Source: Rhinopomastus cyanomelas
Lineage: Eukaryota > Chordata > Aves > Bucerotiformes > Rhinopomastidae
Length of the DNA stretch: 64,000 bases
Assembly: GCA_013400115.1 (NCBI GenBank)
Contig: VXBP01004053.1
Span: 369,551 to 433,550 of the forward strand
Direction: 5' to 3'
Made by a program: the position numbers and the translations under genes. Shown in pieces: positions 21,190-33,100 of the stretch; positions within the stretch are counted from its first letter, which is position 1, and each line of letters begins with the position of its first letter. Below the pieces are notes generated by a model that did no database searches, had not been told where the DNA came from, and was given only the letters and a program-made list of their open reading frames with translations.

Positions 21190-22527
21190 TACTGGTTGTA
21201 TGCAGTTGCTTGACTGGAAGGAAGATCTTCCCAGTGAATTCATTGGTCACAGGTCTGTTGAACTCAGGCTGGCCACCTCTGTTCGGGACAATAAGAAGAG
21301 CTTTTACAAGTACATCAATGGAAAAAGGGGGGTAGTAATAACCTCCACTCCTTACTGGATATGGAGGGAAATTTAATAACTAGAGATGAGGATAAGGCAG
21401 AGGTACTGAATGCCTCCTTTGCCTCCATCTTCAACAACAGGGTAGACTGTCTTCAGGATGACTGGTTATCTAAACTGGCAGACAGGGACAGGGTGCAGTG
21501 TAGTTCCCCTGTTATTCCAGAGGTTCTGGTTAGAACCTGCTGATCCATTTGGATCCCCACAGGTCCATGGGACCGGATGGGATTCACCCCAGAATAACGA
21601 GAGAGCTGGTGGATGAGCTTGCTAAACCGCTCTCCATAATTTACCAAAAGTCGTGGATCAGAGGGGAGGTCCCGGATGATTGGAAGTTGGCAATTGTGAC
21701 CCCCATACACAAAGGTCGGAAGGATGATCCAGGAAACTACAGACCTGTTAGCCTCACCTCAGTTCTGGGCAAAGTTGTGGAACAGCTAGTGCTGAGTGCT
21801 GTCATGCAACATCTGCGTGACAGCCAAGAGATGAAGCCCAGTCAACAGGGATTTAGGAGGGGTAGGTCTTGCTTGACCAACCTGATCTCCTTTTATGATC
21901 AAGTAACTCGACTAGTCGATGAGAGGAAGACTGGATTCCAGGAAAGCATTCGACACAGTCACCCATGATATACTCCTGGTGAAGATGGCAGCAAGGGGCT
22001 TTGACAGGAATATTCTGTGCTAGGTCAGGAACTGGTTGGATGGACGAGCCGAGAGTGTGGTGGTAAATGGTGTCACATCTAGTTGGTGACCAATTACTAG
22101 TGGTGTCCCCCAAGGGTCAGTGTTGGGTCCGGTCCTGTTCAACATCTTCATTGATGATATTGATGAGGGGATGGAGTCCATCATNTATCTGCAAGGTGGT
22201 TGTAGTCAGACAGGGGTTGGTCTTTTCTCCCTGGCCACTGGAGACAAGACAAAGGGTCATAGCCCTTAAGCTCCATCAGGGGAGGTTTAGACTTAACATT
22301 AGGAAAAGATTTTTCACTGACAGAGTGATCTGGTTTTGGAATGGGCTGCCCACGGAGGTGGTTGAGTCACTGTCCCTGGAGGTGTTCAAGGTTAGGCTGG
22401 ATGAGGTGCCCAGTGGCATGATCTAGATGTTAGGTGTCAGGTTTACTGGAATTTTTTGGATTTAGGTTGGACTGGATGATCTTTAAGGTCTTTTCCAACC
22501 TTATCACTACTGTGATACTGTTCTAAA
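21190..22527 (+). mobile_element. CR1 LINE with reverse-transcriptase core, interrupted at an N
   Basis: Plus-strand CR1 ORF2 wording includes KKSFYKYINGKRG, LNASFASIFNNRV, GPDGIHPRITRELVDELAKP, DDPGNYRPVSLTSVLGKVVE and FRRGRSCLTNLISFYDQV, with frameshifts. At the single N (22185) the sequence jumps from the RT palm to the ORF2 C-terminus. It ends in the 3' UTR with TTATCACTACTGTGATACTG. Confidence 0.95.
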
Positions 22528-22814
22528 GGTTTAATCTTTGGGTTTGGTGATAGGATGGATAAAAAAGACTGGAAGTGTTTGTTTTAAGCCCAGTTCTGCT
22601 CATTTTGTGGCCAGTGTGTTGGCCGAGAGAAACAGGAGCTCTCTGAAGCAGCTCTGCACATATGCAATGTGTTGTCTAATATGAAATTTGTGAATGTGAT
22701 GGTATGACAAACAGTAAACTGAGTGGAGAACTGGTATGTTTTGGGAGCCTGAACCGTGATTTTCTAAGTAGCTGTATTGCAGTTGTGAAGAAAATTTTTA
22801 AATAAAGAGTGGTG

Positions 22815-23338
22815 GTTAATGGAGTTAAATCCAGCTGGCAGCCTGTCACAAGTGCTGTGCCTCAGCACTCAATGTTGGGACCATCTCTGGTTAACACCTT
22901 TATTGATGATCTTGATAAAGACACGGAGTGTATCATTACTAAGTTTGCAGATGACACCAAGTGAGGTGGGAGTGTTCATCTGCCAGAGGGCTAGGGAGGC
23001 TCTTCAGAGAGACTTGGATAGATTGGAGCAATGGGCCAATGTTAATGGCAGGAGCTTCAATAAGGCCAAGTGCCAGGTCCTGCACTTGGGCTGCAACAAC
23101 CCCCTGCAGTGCTACAGGCTTGGGGAGACGTGGCTGGAGAGCTGTCTGGCAGAGAGGAACCTGGGGGTTCTAATTGACAGGAAGATGAGTACGAGCCAGC
23201 AGTGTGCCCAGGTGGCCAAGAAGGCAAATGGCATCCTGGCTTGTATTAGGAATAGTTTGGCCAGCAAGAGTAGGAACCTGATAGACTTGATGATCTCAGA
23301 GGCTTTTTCCAGCCTCAATAATTTTGTGATTCTGTGAA
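22815..23338 (+). mobile_element. CR1 LINE, internally deleted
   Basis: Plus-strand CR1 runs from the RT box region (KFADDTK near 22945) through REALQRDLDRLEQWANVNG and STSQQCAQVAKKANGILACI, then jumps straight to the 3' end (TGATGATCTCAGAGG to TTTTGTGATTCTGTGA). The C-terminal third of ORF2 is deleted. Confidence 0.93.
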
Positions 23339-23818
23339 AACAAGAACAAAGTTATCTTCTCAATGAGCTGAACAAACAAAGCATATATGAGATAAACATG
23401 AGTCTGTTAGGTTCATAAAAAATCCCACAGCTATCTTTACAGGCACAGTGCTATGGTAATATAGTCATTAACAAATTTATACTGCTGATAGAAGACTATT
23501 ATGGATAGACTCCAAATAACACAAAGTGATAGGCTGATGCTGTGTCAGCATACGTAGGGAAGCTAGTTAAGACAGCGGATTGCTTGATAAGACTCCTAAC
23601 AAAAAAGCAACAACCATATAATTAAGGTTTCTGCTTAAGGGCCTACAAACATCAGCACATAACAAAAAATATCTGAAAAGCATATTTACACAATCGCAAA
23701 ATCCCCCGGCCTGGAATACTATTCATGTTTACCAATTCTAAACCAATCCCACTCACAAGGTCGTTTCACTGCTGTTTGAAGTTTTTAGCACTTTCCTTCC
23801 TAAGGAAGGGACTCCCTA
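23339..23818. other. Intergenic, nothing recognised
   Basis: AT-rich sequence between two plus-strand CR1 copies. Confidence 0.5.
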
Positions 23819-24520
23819 AGGCTGGGGACTGACCTGTTGGAGTGTAGTGTAGGGGAAAGGGATTTGGGGGTCCTGGCGGACAATAAGATGACTATGAGCC
23901 AGCAATGTGCTCTTGTGGCCAAGAGGGCCAACAGCATCCCGGGGTGGATTAGAAGAGGGGTGGTTAGCAGATCAAGAGAGGTTCTTCTCCCCCTCTACTC
24001 TGCCCTGGTGAGACCATACCTGGAGTATTGTGTCCAGTTCTGGGCTCCTCACTTCAAGAGGGATGTGGAGCTGCTGGAGAGAGTTCAGCGTAGGGCAACG
24101 AAGATGATGAGAGAGGTGGAGCACCTCCCTTACGAGGAGAGGCTGAGGGATCTGGGTCTCTTTAGCTTGGAGGAGACTGAGGGGTGACCTCATTAATGTC
24201 TACAAATATTTGAGGGGTGGGTGTCAGGACGATGGCACTGGGCTGTTCTCAGTGTCATCTAGTGATAGGACGAGGGGCAGTGGTTGTAAGCTGGAACACA
24301 GGAGGTTCCACATCAACCTGAGAAGGAACTTCTTCACGGTGAGGTGACGGAACACTGGAACAGGCTGCCCAGGGGGGTTGTGGAGTCTCCCTCACTGGAG
24401 ATATTCAAGACCCAACTGTACAGGTTCCTGTGTGACTTGGTTTAGGTGATCCTGCTGTTGCAGGCGGATTGGACTGGATGATCTTTCGAGGTCCCTTCCA
24501 ATCCGTAGTGATTCTATGAT
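23819..24520 (+). mobile_element. Young CR1 LINE, 5'-truncated
   Basis: Plus-strand frame: LLECSVGERDLGVL-like start, TMSQQCALVAKRANSI, RRATKMMREVEHLPYEERLR. It is 5'-truncated and ends with GATGATCTTTCGAGGTCCC and AGTGATTCTATGATTC. It is nearly identical to 15312-15789 in inverted orientation. Confidence 0.95.
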
Positions 24521-24539
24521 TCCTGATGTCATCTCCACA

Positions 24540-25148
24540 AAGCAGAAGTTGGCTTCTGATGTGCTACGAGAAGAGCTCATCGTGCATCAAAAGAAGCATG
24601 GCTAGCAGATTGAGAGAGGGGATTCTGCTCCTCTACTCTGGTAAGATCTCAGCTGGAGTCCTGTGTCCAGTTTTGGAGTCCTCAGTACAGGAAGGATATT
24701 GGACCTGATGAAGCAGGTCCAGAGGAGGGGACTGGAGAGGGCAGGACCTCCTCTGCTATCAGGACAGGCTGAGGGAGCTGGCGTTGTTCAGACTGAGAAG
24801 AGAAAGCTGCAGGGGAACCTGATAGTGACCTTCCAGTACCTGAAGGGGGGCTACAAGAAGGCTGGAGAGGGACTGTTAATGAAGGCTTGAAGTGATAGGA
24901 TGAGAGGCAATGGTTTCACATTACAGAAGGACAGATTGAAATTGGATGAACAGGGAGCAGCTTTTTAGCAGGAGTGTGGTTGAACACTGCACCAGGATAC
25001 CAAGGGAAGTGGTTGAAGCCTCATCCCTGGAGATACCAGGTGAAGCTGGACAGGGCTCTGAGCAACCTGATCCGGTTGAGGATGTCCCTGCTAACTGCAG
25101 TAGGACTGGAGATGACCTTTCAAGGTCCTTTCTAACGTGGGCCATGCT
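24540..25148 (+). mobile_element. Older CR1 LINE, 5'-truncated
   Basis: Plus-strand CR1 blocks, including ATCTCAGCTGGAGTCCTGTG, GAAGCAGGTCCAGAGGAGGG and CAGTACCTGAAGGGGGGCTA, end near GACCTTTCAAGGTCCTTTC. Confidence 0.9.
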
Positions 25149-26314
25149 AATGTTTTCAGCAAGCCCCAGTTCTTTCCTTATTTCAGCACCCTGCTTCATC
25201 TGTATCCACTCACTCTTCTTTGCAGGTAGATACTGTCACTGGCTTGCTAATTGCTTCATGTCTAGGCACAAAAAAAATCTTGTTCCGAGTCACATTATCA
25301 CCAACAAAAAGGCCTCCACAGATTCACACAGAATAAAGAAATGGTTTACAGACAGTAGGTGACAGCAGCTTCTCAGCACAAGCACTGACTATATTTCTTT
25401 CATGATGTCCAAACTTACTTTGGGTTCCAGTTTGCTGACCACAGAACAAGGTATGACCTATGCTTTCATGAGTGAGGGAAGTATACCCACACACTCAGGG
25501 CCAAAACCCAGTGCTACTGCAACCAGGTGATCTTTAAAAAAAGTAAATCAGGATTTACTATCAGAAAGGAAAAGGGACTACTCCACATCAATGCATCAGC
25601 CTTAAGAGCCCTCCAAAGATAATGTCCCACAACATAGCTTTGAATTATGCCATTAACATAACAAAGGCAGGAAGGCACTGTGCAGGGTAACCAGCTAAAT
25701 GTTTCTCCAGATGAAAATACTCATAGACAGCAGCAGTTTACACCATTTGCCTTATGACAGCTCTTCATTAGCAAGTTCCTAGCAGGAACTTAAGCTTGCC
25801 TTTCTGATCATGGAAAGCCTTCCAGTAAGACCTTCAAGCAGAGGCACAAAACTGCAGCATAATTTCTCCTCTTCTGCCAGTAAGGAAGTCTGGCATTTAG
25901 CTGGCAACTGAGAATAAAAAAAATTGAAGGTGTCCCTTCCCATGCTGTCACCAGCATGTTTCACTAACTACATACTACTTAGTAAATCACAGGATGGCAC
26001 ATTAGTTTGCAATGCGACAGTATGATCGCTAAGAGACCAAGATTAAGCTACTTGTTTGTGTTTTAGTACACTACAATTATGTATTTAAGAGCCTTTTGCC
26101 CCTATTAAAATTGCTCCAACTTACTTTCAGATCATTTTTTTGCAATAACAGATACAAGCAGCCAAAGGCACACCGCCCCCCATTCCATTTCATCAACCCA
26201 TCAGTAAGAAACAGGAAGTATTATCAGACACAAGACCGGGAATGAGCTACTCATAACATCTCAATTGAAACTAAATCATATAATAGAGTGTTCCAATATG
26301 GTTGTGTAGGTGAA
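25149..26314. other. Intergenic, nothing recognised
   Basis: I see no exon, RNA gene or transposon between the CR1 run and the LDHB 3' region. Confidence 0.5.
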
Positions 26315-26628
26315 ATTGCACCAAAGATGAAGGGAAGTTGGAGGCCTTATCACTCTCCAACTACCTGATACGAGGTTGGAGAGGTGGGGGTTGTTTTTTC
26401 TCACAAGTAACATGCAATTAGACAAGAGGAAATGGCCTTAACTGACACCAGGAGAGGTTTAGGTTAGACATTAGGAAAATCTCTACTGGAATGGTCATCA
26501 GGCCTTGGAATAGGCTGGCCAAAGATGAGTGAGTTGCCACCCCAACATGCGCTTAAAAGTTGTGTAGAAGTGGTTAATTCTTGGCCTCTATCTTAAAGGT
26601 CTTTTCCAACCTAAATGATTCTATGAAA
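26315..26628 (+). mobile_element. Degenerate CR1 LINE 3' part
   Basis: Diverged plus-strand CR1: CTCTCCAACTACCTGATACG, GAGAGGTTTAGGTTAGACAT, TAAAGGTCTTTTCCAACCTA, ATGATTCTATGAAAT. It lies just beyond the LDHB polyadenylation site. Confidence 0.88.
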
Positions 26629-26791
26629 TAATGCCATGTTTACTACATTTATAACCTGTTGAAAGGACACACATCTGCACTTTTACATTTCCAGGTAGTC
26701 CACGACAAACAAAGGAGGATGCCAAAGTAAACTAGATAATTTAAAACACTGACAGTAAGCCTAAAGACAACAAAACAGGCCTTAAAGTTGC

Positions 26792-26797
26792 TTTATT
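26792..26797 (-). terminator. LDHB: LDHB polyadenylation signal (AATAAA)
   Basis: TTTATT on the plus strand reads AATAAA on the minus strand, about 160 bases past the LDHB stop codon. Cleavage is expected 10-30 bases further, near 26765-26782. Confidence 0.8.
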
Positions 26798-26957
26798 TGT
26801 TCGTAAGGTCTGTGCGTTACAGCAAGCGTAAGTTTAGCTACTGTGGACAAAGCTCAGTCTGGAAGAGCATTAAATGTTAACCGTATAGACCTATAGTGAG
26901 CCGAGCCCACCACTGCACATAACATGCTGTTTTACTATTGCTGGAATCTAACATTCA

Positions 26958-27125
26958 CTACAGATCTTTGAGATCTTTCTGGATGCCCCACAGTGTATCC
27001 GCGCTCTTCTTCAGCTGAGCCACTTCATCGTCCTTCAGCTTTTGGTTGATGATGCTTGTCAATCCAGAGGCACTTAGGACAGCAGGAAGGCTCAAGAAGA
27101 CATCATTCTCAATACCGTACTTGCC
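26958..27125 (-). CDS. LDHB: LDHB exon 8 (last exon, coding part)
   Basis: 168 nt, acceptor GTGGTAG|GGCAAG. It encodes 55 residues from GKYGIENDVFLSLPAVL to IQKDLKDL. The stop TAG (26958-26960) is followed at once by an in-frame TGA (26955-26957). Confidence 0.97.
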   Translation of the reverse strand, partial: GKYGIENDVFLSLPAVLSASGLTSIINQKLKDDEVAQLKKSADTLWGIQKDLKDL

Positions 27126-30100
27126 CTACCACAAACAAGAGGTATCAGTCAGACATAACTTCTGATCTGCTTCTAGCTTACAAAGCATGAAGCCCTCCAA
27201 AGACTGCACACAAGACTATCACTTTCTGACCTGCAGAAAACTATCAGTCACAATGTATGTCAAAAAACAGTATGTGCAGAGCTGTTTTAGCTCAAGTTAC
27301 GGGCAACACTGGTAGGGCTGACTGCAGAAACCCCACCCTCCAGACCCCTCACTTGTATTCATTTACAGCAAGTAGCTCACACAGTTCAAGACATAGGATC
27401 AGGGCAGTACTTTTTCCCTACTCTAGAGAGAACAGCAAGTTCAGCCTGCTCAGAGTCCTTGCTGCACCAGGCCTTACACAGACTGTACAAACGAGGTGCA
27501 GCCAGTTACAGCAGGACACAATTGTCTTCCCTAGCACCTTGGCTAAGGCAGTGCTTTATGGAATCACAGCTGGGCCTCCATGAAGTTTTCTGTTTGCATA
27601 CTCTTAACTTCCTTTTCATGAATCACCGTGCTACAGATGGTAACTTCACACAGGAGTAATACAACATGGGTAGAGCACAGAACTTTGTTTCTGCTCCATA
27701 CTTGTGAGGAGACTAGGTTTAGGTCAGACTAGAAAAAAACATTGTGATAGGAAGCTCCTATTTTAAATTCCAAGTAGCATCTTACAAAGCTTCCTTTGTT
27801 TAGCATCTTACAAATTGAGACTCTTTAGTGCTTCTCCACTAAAAAAATTAACTAAAGCATTTGATTAACCACCATTTCTTACCTTCACCAGTGTTGAGAC
27901 TGAATGAACCCTGCACAAGTTTTTCAGCATGGATTCACAGAGGTCAGCAACACTAAGGCCAATAGCCCAGTTTGTGTATCCCTTCAGTTTGATCACCTCA
28001 TAGGCACTAAGGAAACAGAAATACAGTTACATTGAGATGTCTTCAAGAAACTGTACAAACTGCCAATCATTCCGAGTACATTCAGAACAGTTAAGTACTT
28101 CAAACCAAAGCCACGCTCTACAGAATCACAGAACATTACAGATTGGAAGGGACCTGGAAAAATCTAGTCCGATCCCCCTGCCACAGCAGGATCACAGACC
28201 AGGAACATGTCTAGGTGGGTTTTAAATGTCTCCAGAGGAAGAGACTCCACAACCCCCCTAGGCAGCCCCTTCCAGTGCTCTTGTCACCCTCACCATGAAG
28301 AGGATCCTTCTCATATTGATGTGGAACCTCCTATGTTCCAGCTTACAACCATTACCCCTTGTCCTATCATTAGATGACACTGAGCAGAGCCTGGCTTCAT
28401 CCTCCTGACACTGCCCTTTACATATTTATATATTTACCTACACACATCCTAATCTTTTAAAACCATGTGCTAGGTTAGCATTTGTCGGTGTATTTCCTAT
28501 CTCATTTCCCCTCTTATCTCACCCAGAGCGATTTAGCAGCAACACTGACAGGCAAGTGGAGAAGTTGCTGCAGGGCAAAGGTTTCAAGGGAGCATAAATG
28601 CTGTGTGTGAGGCGGAAGCACTAAAGAGGTTTTGGGGAGGATTGGAGAGAGGAAGGCCAGACACCATGTGACAAGGTGTTTTGAGCTGCTGCACATTTTC
28701 AGTTTGGCTCTGTATTGTACCCTTGCAGCTCAGCTGCCTGAGTGCCCTGACTCCGTTCTGGCTTTGGTTTTCCTCTGGGACCGCAATCTTTCCAAGTCAC
28801 TCTGGGGCCACATCATGCCAGATCCTCCCACAACCCCTGCCACTTCACCACCACCACTGGCCTGGCAGCTCTTCACACTGCAGCTCCAGTTGTATTCTTT
28901 CCGTACATTATTTCTTTCTCCTGTTGTACCCTCTTTCCTCTCATTATACCTTTTACTGTCCCCCATTAAAATTATAGCATTTTATTACAACTGCCTGATC
29001 TCTTATTCTAAAATTACCCTATTCAAAAGGATCTGCCCTGTGGGAGCTCTGCCTTTAACCCTAAAACCAGGACAAACAAGACCTACACACACTTTGTACC
29101 AGTATAGTTCTTATTTCACAAGTGAAAATAGTGATTTATGAACATGTACAGTTGAGTATAGACTAATTTTTCCTAAACCAATGAACATCTCAAATCTACT
29201 CCAATGCTCCATTCACAGAAACATACCACCTTTTCTCAGAGTCTTGTGCCCTATGAACAAAGTCGACCATTTAAGATGCTACTAAGCACCGCAGTGCTTA
29301 AGTGGATAAATGTTAGGCAATAGCTTGTCCAGCTTCAGGATAATAAAGCTTACCAGCCAACTGTGCAACCTTCTGCTGCAGCTTTTATGCTTTCATTTAG
29401 AATGGAGTCAGTGACACGGAGGCAGTGTGCAGACTAGCTATTCTCAGCACCTCATATATCCACCTTATTCCTTGTGTCATCATACCTTTCAACCACTTGC
29501 TTGTGGACTTCCTTCCAGTTCTCGCTGTCTTTGTCAGTTCCCATGGCAGGATTTAGCTCCTGGAGAGAAACACCTGCCACATTAACTCCACTCCAAACAG
29601 CCACTGTAAAACAGGGGAGATACTAAGTTCTGACAGCACTTGGCAAACTCCTTTCCACTCTTCCTATCTAAAGGAACTGGAAACAAAGTAGTAGTAGCCA
29701 GAACCACAATAATATTTGAGGCAGATTGTAAGAGCTCATTTAACTGGAGTTAAATGAACTCGAGGGGCCTGCTAACACTTAGCAAGTCAATCACAACACA
29801 TGAGCAACAGAATTTCAGTTCTTGAAAGGAAAGACAACTACTGTTGACATCAGAAACCTCAAATTCTAGCAAAAGGGCACATCTTAGCAGTTCAACTTTC
29901 TAAAACTCATTTTACTGAAAAACTCCAGCAGTATGTATTGCTGTCCCATTAGTCAGTACTAGGTTTCTTCTTTGATAATTCTACTTATTTCCCTGAATAC
30001 CAGGGCAGCAATATGCAAACTTAGAATCAAGAGAGGAATTGGCACATCTCTCTTCATGTTGAAAGCTAAAAGGCAGACTTTTTCTGTGTTCCTGTGGAAT

Positions 30101-33100
30101 AACTAGTCACTTCAAGGCAAAGACAGCTGTAACAACTGAAGCAAGATGAGCTCTGTGTATGCTCAGCCAAGTTCTGCTTTCACTTCAGCCTATGGCTGGC
30201 TTCAGTAAATATTGTTGTTGATCAGACACTTTGATCAAACACAATGGGACATCAAGGAGGTAACACTCTACATCCACAGCACTGGACTAACAAAGCATCA
30301 AATAGATGAACCATTGAAATACATGAATTGAGACGAGTAACTATTTCATTTTAAAACCATCTTCTGTTTTAAACACAATGGAAGAGTCACAAAACAAGGG
30401 ATCATTTGATGAGTCTGACTCTGGATTGCTAGCTTTTTGTACGACTTGCAAGAGGCTCTGCCACTGACCTAAGAAGAGCTACAACTGCTTTCAGAGCAGA
30501 ACGGTGCTCCAGACTGTGTTATGATACTTGAAAGCTGAGGATAAACAGAAGCAACAAGGTGCAGCCTTTAGGACTCAGCTTTAGCTAACAACATTGGCCT
30601 TCTCAGTTCAGAGTTTAATCATACAGCCACAACCACTTTTAAAAGTGCAGCTAGATTTCCCAGACCTGTCTCAACTTTAAACCCCATGAAGATGCAGCAA
30701 AGTGCTAGTTAAATTTAGCTGAGCTGCATCTGCTCTTACAGAATTTTGCAACACCCTTTAGGCCTCAACCTGTAGCACTGCACTGCTTATTCCCAGGGAG
30801 GTCAGAACCGCTCCTTACCACTAGAATCACCATGTTCTCCCAAGATCCAGCCATGGCAGCTGGTTGGGTGAATGCCAAGTCTCTCAGCCATCAGATAGCG
30901 AAATCTAGCAGTGTCTAGATTGCAGCCGCTTCCAATCACACGATGTTTTGGCAGGCCACTCAGCTTCCATGTGACATAGGTCAATATATCCACTGAAAAG
31001 AAAACCACGCACAGTAAATGAAACCGTTCATATACACCAAGAGTGCTTCAACAATTACTTGAGGCAAGCAGCAGGGCAATTATGTGCTCATTGGTCAGTT
31101 TTTCATATCTGACTGTTTGAGGGATTAATTCGAATGCACTGTTTCAACACTTCGGATCCACTGAGCTGCTGTTCAAGGAAAACTGAGGAAGGTCTTTGGA
31201 GATTAGTATCTTACCAGCTCAGGTTGCAGGTACGTTTTTGTCACAGCTGGGACTTCCAGAAGTGAGACCAAACTCACGTGGCTGAAACTTTCAAGCTGTT
31301 TCCTGAAGTAAACATTACCTCCCCACTTTATCACCACACTTAGAAGAAAAGTAACTTACAGTGAAGTACATTTGAGACCTGTATACTCTATTTATAATGA
31401 CAGTTAGACATTTCTTGGACAGTAATGACAGTTTCTTGGACAGATTCATGCACTACACAGTCTGCATAGCAAGAAAAAAAACAGATAAACCATATGCTTT
31501 AGCTCCATATGCCTCTAAAAAGAACAGTTTAAGGAAAAAACAATCTTAAGTGTGGTCAGAAAAAGATGTGAGCAGAGAAAAAAATCTACATGCTGCAATT
31601 ATTAATTATGGCTCCAAAACTCCCAAAAGCCATCCACTTCTCAGAAGGGAATACATTTATGTATTTAGATCTGAAATACATTATTTACTCTGCTCAGACA
31701 CCAAAAGCAGTTCAGATCACACCCTGCAGTTACAAGGGCCATGCTCATCAGGGCACAGCTTCCTTACAGCTTCAGCCAGAGCAGTTCCTGCCAGGATCAC
31801 ACTAATCTATCAAGATTACAGATGACCTCCCTGTCAGATAGCTACAATAGCTCCTGATAGTCTAGCTTGCAAGTCAGGTGCCGAGACTGAGCTCTACTTC
31901 GTAGTGTCTTCATTCGCCTACAGTAGGCCTTTCCAAAGGGCAAGCGGCAGGCAACGCCATCTGGGCTACCAGACAGTCAGATTCATTAAACAGGGGTGGA
32001 CGTTAAGGTCACACACCAACACACAAGCAGCTGACACCAGTGAAGTGCTTTCTCATAGTCTTGCAATAACTTCCACTAAACAAGAATAGTGAAGAAAAAT
32101 CTACACACTTTGACAAAAAGCATTATAAAAATAGTTCTGAAAAAAGCAACATACAGTTCTCCTTGTGCAGCTGCTCTGCACTGGAAAGAAGTCTATAGAT
32201 TGCATTCATCCTTACCAGAACAATAACAATTTGATCTTTGGCTAAGTGTAATTCGTAGGTAAGTGTTTAAAATTGCCCCAAGTTATTGTACTTGCACAGT
32301 AGCCACTTGCTCTGCAATCTGGTATTCAGCAGTACAACTGTACTACCAGCTACCTGCTCAGCCACCAGCTGAGTTGCTAGCTGTCCATGCACTGCTGGGA
32401 CTCTGAGTAAAGTATCTTCAGAAGCATTATCACTTCATTGTCATTAAGTGTCCAAGCTGTCTCAGTATAAGGAGGTGCCTGCAAGCAAGCAGCTACAGGG
32501 CAAATGTCCACAAAGCTATTAACTTGCAATATTAAACTTGTATTTTAGAAGATTAATAAAACACTAATTTGCCAACAAATAGAATTTATAAGCGGTCCAG
32601 GAAAAAAGAGAGCCTTACCTGGATTGGAAACCACCAGAATGGTACAGTTTGGGCTGTATTTGACAATCTGAGGAATGATGAATTTGAAAACATTCACGTT
32701 CCTCTGAACCAGATTGAGACGACTCTCCCCCTCTTGCTGACGAACTCCTGCAGTTACTACCACAATCTTGGAATTGGCTGTGACAGCATAGTCTACAACA
32801 CAGCATCAGGAAGAAGAGAAAGAACACATTTAAACAGACTTGACTAATTTCAATAGCATTGTGTTCACAGAATCATAGAATCATAGAATCATTACAGATT
32901 CTATGGGGACCTCCAAAGATCATCCAGTCCAATCCGCCTGCAACAGCAGGATCACCTAAACCAAGTCACACNTCCAGGTGTGGTCTCACCAGGGCAGAGT
33001 AGAGGGGGAGAAGAACCTCTCTTGATCTGACAACCACCCCCATTCTGATCCACCCCAGGATGCTGTTGGCCCTCTTGGCCACAAGAGCACATTGCTGGCT

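Noticed and set aside
21549..21968. Plus-strand open frame coding a reverse-transcriptase-like protein, considered as a host gene
   Set aside because: It is standard CR1 ORF2 wording with frameshifts on both sides and a CR1 3' end downstream.
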